61,850 nt of DNA, taken from contig CACISL010000005.1 of assembly GCA_902589305.1 (NCBI GenBank), forward strand, positions 1 through 61,850. The letters run 5' to 3'. The DNA is from an uncultured Pelagibacteraceae bacterium. GTDB taxonomy: Bacteria; Pseudomonadota; Alphaproteobacteria; Pelagibacterales; Pelagibacteraceae. The translations under genes and the position numbers were made by a program. A model generated the notes under the pieces. The model was given only the letters and a program-made list of their open reading frames with translations. It searched no databases and was not told where the DNA came from. Positions 55,031 to 61,850 of the stretch are shown here, in pieces (position 1 is the stretch's first letter; each line of letters begins with the position of its first letter).

Positions 55031-56749
55031 ATGTCTAAAATTGATAAAAAAAAACTACCAAGTCGTCATACTTCTTTAGGCCCAGATAGAGCTCCACATA
55101 GATCTTTTTACTATGCAATGGGAGAAACCGAACAGGATGTAGCGAAGCCGTTTGTAGGAGTAGTATCCACTTGGAACGAAGCCGCACCTTGCAATACAGC
55201 TTTAATGCGACAGGCACAGTCCGTAAAAAAAGGAGTAAAACAATCTGGTGGAACGCCAAGAGAATTTTGCACTATAACGGTAACAGATGGTATTGCCATG
55301 GGTCATGAGGGAATGAAATCATCTTTAATCTCAAGAGAAGTAATAGCTGACTCAGCTGAACTGACAGTGAGAGGACATTGTTATGATGCATTAGTTGGTA
55401 TCGCTGGATGTGATAAATCTCTTCCAGGCTTAATGATGTCTATGTTGAGATTGAATGTGCCTAGTGTGTTCATTTATGGTGGATCAATTTTGCCAGGAAA
55501 ATTTAAAGGAAAAGATGTTACAGTTGTAGATGTGTTTGAAGCAGTAGGTAAACATTCCTCAGGTAAAATGTCCTCTGAAGAATTAAGAGAATTAGAATTA
55601 GTGGCTTGCCCAAGTGCTGGGGCTTGCGGAGGTCAATTTACAGCCAACACAATGGCGTGTGTATCGGAAGCAATAGGGTTGGCTTTACCTTATTCAGCTG
55701 GGACTCCAGCCCCATATGAGGAAAGAGATAAATATGCTTATGAAAGTGGTCAAGCAGTAATGAATTTATTAGAAAAAAAAATTAAACCAAGAGAAATAGT
55801 TACTAAAAAATCTTTAGAAAACGCAGCAACAATCGTGGCTGCAACTGGAGGCTCTACAAATGCAGCTCTTCATTTACCTGCACTTGCTAATGAGATAGGA
55901 GTAAAATTTGACTTAATGGACGTTGCAAAAATATTTAAAAAAACCCCTTATCTTGCTGATTTAAAACCTGGAGGAAAATACGTTGCAAAAGACATGTGGG
56001 AAGCTGGCGGTGTTCCTATGTTATTAAAAACTTTATATGACGGAGGATATATTCATGGCGAGTGTATGACAGTTACAGGTAAAACTATGAGAGAAAATTT
56101 AGCCAATATTAAGTTTAATGCTAATCAAAAAGTTTTAAGAGAATATAATAATCCTCTTTCTCCAGATGGTGGAGTTGTTGGATTAAAAGGTAATTTAGCA
56201 CCAGACGGAGCAATCGTAAAAATTGCAGGATTAAAAAAATTACAATTTACAGGTAAAGCTAGATGTTTTGATAATGAAGAAGATGCAATGAAAGCAGTAC
56301 AGACAAAAAAATATAAGGACGGTGATGTAATAATAATCAGATATGAAGGTCCAAAAGGTGGACCAGGAATGAGGGAAATGCTCTCAACAACTGGAGCTAT
56401 TTACGGACAAGGCAAAGGTGAAAAAGTTGCACTTATAACAGATGGAAGATTTTCAGGAGCTACGAGAGGGTTCTGTGTTGGCCACGTTGGTCCAGAAGCT
56501 GCATTGGGCGGACCAATTGCACTCCTTAAAAATGGAGATGTAATAGATATAGACGCAAAAAAAGGATCAATTAATGTAAGGCTAACTAGCGCTCAACTAA
56601 AAGCTAGAAGAAAAAAATGGAAAGAAAAAAAATCAAGTTTTGGATCGGGAACAATTTGGAAGTATGCTCAAACAGTAGGACCTGCTTATCTCGGCGCTCC
56701 AACACATCCAGGTAAGAAAAAAGAAGTTAAAGAATATTCGAAAATTTAA
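55031..56749 (+). CDS. ilvD: Dihydroxy-acid dehydratase
   Basis: Fe-S enzyme of valine and isoleucine synthesis, fittingly next to valS. The 572 residues keep the three cluster-ligand cysteines C54, C127 and C199 ([28 protein letters not shown]), the Mg-binding GIAMGHEGM region, and the late [19 protein letters not shown]. Codon use is visibly richer in G and C than in the neighbouring valS, as common for highly expressed genes. It shares a base with the next gene (TAATG). Confidence 0.98.
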   Translation: MSKIDKKKLPSRHTSLGPDRAPHRSFYYAMGETEQDVAKPFVGVVSTWNEAAPCNTALMRQAQSVKKGVKQSGGTPREFCTITVTDGIAMGHEGMKSSLISREVIADSAELTVRGHCYDALVGIAGCDKSLPGLMMSMLRLNVPSVFIYGGSILPGKFKGKDVTVVDVFEAVGKHSSGKMSSEELRELELVACPSAGACGGQFTANTMACVSEAIGLALPYSAGTPAPYEERDKYAYESGQAVMNLLEKKIKPREIVTKKSLENAATIVAATGGSTNAALHLPALANEIGVKFDLMDVAKIFKKTPYLADLKPGGKYVAKDMWEAGGVPMLLKTLYDGGYIHGECMTVTGKTMRENLANIKFNANQKVLREYNNPLSPDGGVVGLKGNLAPDGAIVKIAGLKKLQFTGKARCFDNEEDAMKAVQTKKYKDGDVIIIRYEGPKGGPGMREMLSTTGAIYGQGKGEKVALITDGRFSGATRGFCVGHVGPEAALGGPIALLKNGDVIDIDAKKGSINVRLTSAQLKARRKKWKEKKSSFGSGTIWKYAQTVGPAYLGAPTHPGKKKEVKEYSKI

Positions 56750-57951
56750 TGAAAATACGTCCAGTAATTTTATGTGGCGGTTCTGGTACAAGACTATGGT
56801 CTGATAAAAAACATCATCAACCAAAGCAGTTTATTGATTTTGGAAATTGGACGTTATTCGGAAAAACTTTAGAGAGAATAAAAGATTCTATATTTGATTA
56901 TCCAATTATAAGTTCTAATAAAAAATATATAAGTGAAATTAAAAAACATTTGAGATTAAAAGGTTTTAAGAAATATAAAATTATTCTTGAACCTGCAAAA
57001 AGAAATACTGCTCCTGCTATACTCAGTTCAGCATTAATAAAAGAAATACCAGAAAACCAACCATTAATTTTTTTAACTTCAGATCATTTAATTGAGAAAA
57101 CAAACCTTTTTAATAGATCTATTAAAAAACACCAAAAATACCTGAATGATAATAATATCTTTATATTTGGTATCAAACCTTCTTACCCTTCATCTGAATT
57201 TGGTTATTTTTTATCAAAACGAGTTAGCAATAAATACAAGGTATCAAAATTTATCGAGAAACCAAATTTAGATAAAGCAAAAAAAATCATTAAAAAAAAT
57301 GCTTATTGGAATTCAGGAATGTTTTTCCTTACAAAAAAATCAATAATTAATAACTTCAAGAAGTATCAAAACAAAAACTTTAATTGTTGTTTAAATTCTG
57401 TAAATAAATCAAAATTTAAAAATAATGTTTATTATCTTAATAAAAATAAATTTTTAAAATGTAAGACAATTTCTTTTGATAACGCAATATTGGAAAAATC
57501 AAAAGATATAAATGCTATAAATTTAAATATACCTTGGTCTGATCTAGGTAGCTGGAAAGAAATTTGCAAACTCTATAATAAATTAAAGACTAAATATCAA
57601 AAAAAGAAAAATATTTTTTACAGACCTTGGGGCCGATATACAAATTTGTACAACGGTAAAAATTTTTTGATTAAGGAACTTTATGTAAAGCCTAAAGGAG
57701 TTTTAAGTCTTCAAAAACACTTTCATCGTTCCGAACATTGGGTTGTAACTCAAGGATCTCCAAAAATAACTCTCAACAGAAAAAAATTTTTTTTAAAAAC
57801 TAATGAGACTATTTTTATACCAGTTAAATCTATTCACAGAATAGAAAATCCTTTTAAGAAACCAGTCAAAATAATTGAAGCTCAATTAGGATCAATTTTA
57901 AAAGAAACTGATATAGTTAGATATCAAGATATATACGGTAGAGTTAAATAA
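56749..57951 (+). CDS. Mannose-1-phosphate guanylyltransferase / mannose-6-phosphate isomerase (ManC-like)
   Basis: A two-domain nucleotide-sugar enzyme. The N-terminal pyrophosphorylase domain (about 1-285) begins VILCGGSGTRLWS and has QPKQFI, LEPAKRNTAPA, FIEKPNL and WNSGMF; the C-terminal cupin domain (about 295-400) has RPWGRY, QKHFHRSEHWVVTQG and the metal histidines H325 and H327 region. Its 400 residues are about 70 fewer than typical fused ManC proteins, with the linker trimmed. It makes GDP-mannose for surface polysaccharide or LPS, fitting with kdsA and galE elsewhere. Confidence 0.88.
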   Translation: MKIRPVILCGGSGTRLWSDKKHHQPKQFIDFGNWTLFGKTLERIKDSIFDYPIISSNKKYISEIKKHLRLKGFKKYKIILEPAKRNTAPAILSSALIKEIPENQPLIFLTSDHLIEKTNLFNRSIKKHQKYLNDNNIFIFGIKPSYPSSEFGYFLSKRVSNKYKVSKFIEKPNLDKAKKIIKKNAYWNSGMFFLTKKSIINNFKKYQNKNFNCCLNSVNKSKFKNNVYYLNKNKFLKCKTISFDNAILEKSKDINAINLNIPWSDLGSWKEICKLYNKLKTKYQKKKNIFYRPWGRYTNLYNGKNFLIKELYVKPKGVLSLQKHFHRSEHWVVTQGSPKITLNRKKFFLKTNETIFIPVKSIHRIENPFKKPVKIIEAQLGSILKETDIVRYQDIYGRVK

Positions 57952-58720
57952 TTTCAAGTTCGATGGGGGTGTGATCAGATGGTTTTTCTTTGGATCTAGG
58001 TTTTTTATTTATATTAATTGTTTTGATATTTTCAATTAAACTGTTTGAAAGTAAAAAATGATCTATTCTCATACCATAATTCTTTTGCCAGGAACCTGCA
58101 AAGTAGTCCCAAAAGGTATACTCTTGTTTTGTTTTATTTTTAAATCTATAAACGTCTTTAAAACCTAAGTTAATTAATTCTCTATATTTTTTTCTTATTT
58201 CCAATCTACCTAAAGCATCATTTTCATATCTTTTAAAGTCATAGACATCGATTTCTTCAGGAATAATATTAAAATCACCAGCGATAAGCATATTTGAGTT
58301 TTTTTGAATTTTCTTTTTAACAATTGATATAAATTTATTTAACCACTCTTTTTTATATTCATATTTTTCTGTATCAACAGGATTTCCATTTGGAACATAA
58401 ATATTAATAAGTTCTATCTTTTTTTTTTTTAATTTAAATTCAGCGGTAATTATTCTAGATTGTTTAAAATCATCTTTAATAAAGCTATTATTAATTTTGT
58501 CTAATTCTTGTTTAGATATAATTGCAACACCATTGTAACTTTTTTGACCGAAAACATAAGAATTATATCCAATGTTTTTAAAATCTTCATAAGGAAAACT
58601 AATATCTTGAGTTTTAATTTCTTGGAGTAATAAAATATCAGGATTCGATTGTTTGATATAATCTAAAATGTTTGTAATTCTTGCTCTAACTGAATTCACG
58701 TTCCATGAAATTATTTTCAT
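57944..58720 (-). CDS. xthA: Exodeoxyribonuclease III (AP endonuclease family)
   Basis: DNA-repair enzyme that cuts at abasic sites. The 258-residue protein starts MKIISWNVNSVRAR (N7, and E34 in LLQEIKTQ as metal ligands), with AGDFNI and the late PSDHTPIEL supplying the D/N and H of the active site. The ATG at 58720 is chosen over an in-frame ATG 30 bases upstream because it sits on a TAATG junction with erpA and fits family N termini. Its 3' end overlaps the convergent manC-like gene by eight bases. Confidence 0.95.
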   Translation of the reverse strand: MKIISWNVNSVRARITNILDYIKQSNPDILLLQEIKTQDISFPYEDFKNIGYNSYVFGQKSYNGVAIISKQELDKINNSFIKDDFKQSRIITAEFKLKKKKIELINIYVPNGNPVDTEKYEYKKEWLNKFISIVKKKIQKNSNMLIAGDFNIIPEEIDVYDFKRYENDALGRLEIRKKYRELINLGFKDVYRFKNKTKQEYTFWDYFAGSWQKNYGMRIDHFLLSNSLIENIKTININKKPRSKEKPSDHTPIELEII

Positions 58721-59034
58721 TAAACTGAAAAAGAAAGACCACAACCACATGAAGCTGAAGCTTTAGGATTGATTATAGAAAAAGACTCACCAATCATCTC
58801 TTTTTTAAAATCTACTGTTGAGCCCGCTATAATATCAAGCGACTGCTTATCAATTACAGCTTTGTTAAACAAGATATCATCTTTTTCTATTTTATCATCA
58901 AAACTAAAATTATATTTAAATCCAGAACACCCGCCCCCTTGAACAGCAATTCTAAAATATTTTTTTTCTTCACTTTTAGTGATTTTTTCTATCTGGTTTT
59001 TTGCACTATCAGTAAATTCTAATTTTTTTTCCAT
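58720..59034 (-). CDS. erpA: Iron-sulfur cluster insertion protein (ErpA/IscA A-type carrier)
   Basis: Delivers Fe-S clusters to apo-enzymes. The 104-residue protein has the three cluster cysteines C36 (GGGCSGFKY), C96 and C98 (SCGCGLSF). The ASCGCG end and the acidic NFSFDDK patch suit A-type carriers. LipA, IlvD and other Fe-S enzymes lie in this window. It is followed by xthA through TAATG and diverges from dgt across 31 bases. ErpA versus IscA/SufA cannot be decided firmly. Confidence 0.92.
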   Translation of the reverse strand: MEKKLEFTDSAKNQIEKITKSEEKKYFRIAVQGGGCSGFKYNFSFDDKIEKDDILFNKAVIDKQSLDIIAGSTVDFKKEMIGESFSIINPKASASCGCGLSFSV

Positions 59035-59065
59035 AATTATCTAGTATATAATCTATATAGTAAGC

Positions 59066-60205
59066 ATGCAAAAAAATTCAATCCAAACTTTATCTAAATT
59101 AGCCGTACCACTAAAGTCAAAGGGTAGGTTTTTTAATGAAAAAAAAACTCATTTAAGGTCAGATTTTCAAAGAGACAGAGATAGAATAATTCATTCAACG
59201 GCTTTTAGAAGACTAAAACATAAAACACAAGTATTTGTAAATACTACTGGAGATCACTTTAGAACTAGAATTACTCACTCTTTAGAAGTAGCTCAAATTG
59301 CTAGAACTTTGTCTAAATTTTTTAATCTAAATGAAGACTTATGCGAAACTCTTAGTTTGGCACATGATTTGGGTCATACACCCTTTGGACATGCAGGCGA
59401 AGAGGCGCTTAATGATTGCATGAAAAGTTTTGGAGGATTCGATCATAATATACAAACTTTAAGAACGATACTTTTTTTAGAAAACAGGTATTATGCATTT
59501 AAAGGATTAAACCTTACTTTAGAAACATTAGATGGATTAATTAAACACAATGGACCAATCAAAAATTTAAAAAAATTCAAGAAAATTTTAGGAATAAACT
59601 ATTTTAAAAACAAGATTAATTTTTCTGAAAGTCCGTCACTAGAAGCGCAGGTAGCCTCTATATCTGATGATATAGCATACAATAGTCATGATTTAGAAGA
59701 TGGATTGAAATCTAATTTATTTTATCTTGGTGATTTAGAAAATATTCCAATTCTCAATAAGATTGTTATAAAACATAAAAAAAAATTAAAAGATTATTCA
59801 ATAGATTTAGTAATAAGACAAATAGTAAGAGAAATAATCAATGAAATGGTCGAAGATTTGATAATAACCACTCAAAAAAATCTTAAAAAAAATAAAATTA
59901 AAAATTTTAAAGATGTTTTTAAATCTAAATACCCCGTAGTAACTTTTTCAAACAGAATGAGAAAATTCGATAAAAGAATAAAAAGTTTTTTAAGATCAAA
60001 TATGTACTACCATAGGAAAGTAAAATCTAATACGAATGATGGAAAAAAAATTATACGAAAATTATTTTTTTCAATAAGAAAAAATCCAGGTAAATATATA
60101 AATGTGAGTAAGTACGATAAAACAAATGTTGCCAGATCAATTTGTGATTTTATAGCTGGAATGACTGATAGATATGCAATAAATCTATATAAAAAGATAA
60201 AATGA
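59066..60205 (+). CDS. dgt: Deoxyguanosinetriphosphate triphosphohydrolase-like protein
   Basis: HD-domain phosphohydrolase that cleaves dNTPs to nucleoside plus triphosphate. The 379 residues start with the FQRDRDRIIHSTAFRRLKHK family segment and contain metal ligands H71 (RITHSLEV) and H100-D101 (LAHDLGHTPFGHAGEEAL). It overlaps argS by four bases (ATGA), the common alphaproteobacterial dgt-argS arrangement. Confidence 0.95.
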   Translation: MQKNSIQTLSKLAVPLKSKGRFFNEKKTHLRSDFQRDRDRIIHSTAFRRLKHKTQVFVNTTGDHFRTRITHSLEVAQIARTLSKFFNLNEDLCETLSLAHDLGHTPFGHAGEEALNDCMKSFGGFDHNIQTLRTILFLENRYYAFKGLNLTLETLDGLIKHNGPIKNLKKFKKILGINYFKNKINFSESPSLEAQVASISDDIAYNSHDLEDGLKSNLFYLGDLENIPILNKIVIKHKKKLKDYSIDLVIRQIVREIINEMVEDLIITTQKNLKKNKIKNFKDVFKSKYPVVTFSNRMRKFDKRIKSFLRSNMYYHRKVKSNTNDGKKIIRKLFFSIRKNPGKYINVSKYDKTNVARSICDFIAGMTDRYAINLYKKIK

Positions 60206-61850
60206 ATATATTTGAAAATTATTTATCGAAAATAAATAAGGTTATTTTAGATCATAAAAATAATTTAAAACTAACGATTTTGGACAATCTAGATGATATA
60301 AATTTAGAAGTTCCACCTAATCACTTTAATTATGATTTATCTTCAAATATCTCATTAGTATTAGCTAAAACAAATAAACTTAATCCAATTAATTTAGCAG
60401 AGGATTTAAAAGATTTACTATTGAAAAAAATAAATCATTTTGAAAAAATTGATATAGCAGGCCCTGGTTTTCTAAACATAAAACTCTCAAAAAATGGTTT
60501 TATTGACAACATTAAAGATATATTCAAAAACAAGGACAATTACGGATCAAAAAAATCAAATAAAATTTATAATATAGAATTTGTTTCAGCTAATCCAACG
60601 GGGCCAATGCACGTAGGCCATTGTAGAGGGGCGGTTTTTGGTGATGTTCTATCAAATTTATTATTATTTAACGGAAATAAAGTGATTAAAGAATATTATA
60701 TCAACGATTACGGTAACCAAATTAAGAATTTTGTAGAGTCAGTTTATTTGAGAATAAGAGAAATTAAATATAAAGAAAAATTTATTTTGAAAGAAAATTT
60801 ATATCCAGGTGAATATATCAAAGAAATTGCAAATAATATAATTAAAAAAAATAAAGATATTAATGTAGAAAGTCTAAATAATTCGTTCGATGAGTTAAAA
60901 ACACTTTCTTTACAAGGCTCAATGACTTTAATTAAAGATGATCTAAAAAAACTTGGAATACAACATGATAATTTTTTCTCTGAAACTGAGCTTGTAAAGA
61001 AAAATTTGGTAAACAAAACAGTAAAGTTGCTACAAAATAAAAATTTGGTAGAAGAAGGCTATTTAAATCCTCCTAAAGGCGAAAAGTCAAAAAATTGGAA
61101 AAAAATAAAAAGGCTTATATTTAAATCAACAGAATTTGGAGATGATACAGATAGAGCATTACAAAAAGATGATGGATCATGGACTTATTTTGCAAACGAT
61201 GTAGCGTACCATTCTGATAAAATAAATAGAAAATATGATAATTTGATAAATATTCTAGGAGCTGATCACACAGGTTATATTAAAAGAATTACTGCAGCAG
61301 TCTCAGCACTTTCTAATAAAAAAGTGAAGTTGAATTGTAAAGTTTGTCAACTAGTGAAACTTTATAAGAAAGGACAACCCTTTAAGATGTCAAAAAGAGC
61401 AGGTGATTTTATCTCCGCTCAAGATTTACTTAACGAAGTCAACAAAGACTCAATTAGATTTATGATGTTAAATAGAAGCAATGATGTAGAGCTTGATTTT
61501 GATTTTGAAAAAGTGAAAGAAAAAACAAAAGATAATCCAGTTTTTTATGTTCAATACGCATATGCTAGAATTAATTCAATTGCTAGGACACTTAAAATTA
61601 ATTTGAAGGATCAAATTTCAATTAATTCTAAAAAATTTCAACCCAATGAGTATGAGGAAAAAATACTTAGAAAAATATTTGAATGGCCAAAAATAGTAGA
61701 GTCAGCAGCTTACAAGCTTGAGCCACATAAAATACCTTTCTATTTATATGAACTTTCAACTTTATTTCATTCTTATTGGAGCAAAGGTAATGAAGATAGT
61801 AAATTTAAATTGTTAGAGAATGGAAAAGTTAAAAAAGAGGACTCATTAGC
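60202..61850 (+). CDS. argS: Arginyl-tRNA synthetase (partial, C terminus outside window)
   Basis: Class I synthetase that charges tRNA-Arg. The ATG at 60202 overlaps the dgt stop (ATGA). The reading frame stays open for 549 codons to the window edge, so only the last few residues are missing. The N-terminal Arg-tRNA-binding domain (about 1-85), SANPTGPMHVGH with HVGH at 137-140 (HIGH motif), and FKMSKR at 394-399 (KMSKS motif) are clear. Confidence 0.97.
   Translation, partial: MNIFENYLSKINKVILDHKNNLKLTILDNLDDINLEVPPNHFNYDLSSNISLVLAKTNKLNPINLAEDLKDLLLKKINHFEKIDIAGPGFLNIKLSKNGFIDNIKDIFKNKDNYGSKKSNKIYNIEFVSANPTGPMHVGHCRGAVFGDVLSNLLLFNGNKVIKEYYINDYGNQIKNFVESVYLRIREIKYKEKFILKENLYPGEYIKEIANNIIKKNKDINVESLNNSFDELKTLSLQGSMTLIKDDLKKLGIQHDNFFSETELVKKNLVNKTVKLLQNKNLVEEGYLNPPKGEKSKNWKKIKRLIFKSTEFGDDTDRALQKDDGSWTYFANDVAYHSDKINRKYDNLINILGADHTGYIKRITAAVSALSNKKVKLNCKVCQLVKLYKKGQPFKMSKRAGDFISAQDLLNEVNKDSIRFMMLNRSNDVELDFDFEKVKEKTKDNPVFYVQYAYARINSIARTLKINLKDQISINSKKFQPNEYEEKILRKIFEWPKIVESAAYKLEPHKIPFYLYELSTLFHSYWSKGNEDSKFKLLENGKVKKEDSL

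Noticed and set aside
58721-58750. Ten-residue N-terminal extension of xthA
   Set aside because: It would run deep into erpA; the ATG at 58720 fits the family N terminus and the TAATG pattern.
1-61850. CRISPR array, rRNA operon, insertion sequence or prophage
   Set aside because: No regularly spaced repeats, rRNA motifs, transposase, integrase or phage structural genes were seen on either strand.

Overview
The window is a gene-dense, AT-rich bacterial chromosome segment. About 55 protein genes and three tRNA genes are packed with overlaps or very short gaps, and no rRNA, insertion sequence, phage or CRISPR is visible. Gene content and order (ppiD-trpEGDC diverging from tpiA-secG-pyrG-kdsA-eno-ftsB, then lipA-coq10, cinA-pgpA-ispDF, ntrYX-trkA) fit an alphaproteobacterium. 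The extreme compaction, AT bias, Arg codons mostly AGA and dominance of ABC uptake systems point to a streamlined marine plankton bacterium of the SAR11 or HIMB59/AEGEAN-169 type. A pfk plus pyk and several sugar-type transporters would fit HIMB59-like or subclade III better than the best known SAR11 Ia strains. That placement is inference only.

Layout. 1-5014 (minus): a PpiD-like periplasmic folding factor and tryptophan synthesis genes trpE, trpG, trpD and the start of trpC. 5079-11842 (plus): tpiA, secG, pyrG, kdsA, eno, ftsB-like, lipA, a COQ10-like START protein and a small membrane protein. 11826-13946 (minus): cinA C-terminal type, pgpA, ispDF. 13995-19933 (plus): ntrY, ntrX, trkA, trkH. 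19934-28497 (plus): a glycerol module made of a GpsA-like dehydrogenase, glycerol kinase, and a full GlpVSTPQ-type ABC importer with its DUF2160 membrane partner, followed by gap. 29502-31087 (minus): a 57-residue unknown and pyk, diverging from pfk and an MhpD-like protein. 33010-37133: a small membrane protein diverging from an iron(III) ABC operon controlled by two Fur boxes. 37151-39251: tRNA-Arg(TCT), galE-like and zapE. 39411-43677: a general L-amino-acid ABC operon (aapJQMP). 43672-46071: cysteine synthase (minus), a secreted protein, an XRE regulator, tRNA-Asn and tRNA-Cys (minus). 46100-52350: a sugar or glycosylated-solute ABC system with a cytoplasmic GH63-type glycosidase. 52382-61850: valS, ilvD, manC-like, xthA, erpA, dgt and the start of argS.

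How it fits together. The glycerol importer, kinase and G3P dehydrogenase deliver dihydroxyacetone phosphate to TpiA; GAPDH, enolase and pyruvate kinase form lower glycolysis, and a Pfk gives an upper Embden-Meyerhof step (phosphoglycerate kinase and mutase are not in the window). The glycosidase cassette could release sugar plus glycerol or glycerate from imported compatible solutes into the same routes. Iron, amino acids and K+ have their own transporters, with NtrYX beside the Trk system.

The most interesting signals are: a glycerol ABC ATPase pair with complementary lesions that leave one intact composite ATP site; a GH63 plus modified-permease ABC cassette; hairpins directly after three of four substrate-binding-protein genes; tandem Fur boxes; fourteen one-base TAATG gene junctions; and convergent pairs that all overlap or abut.
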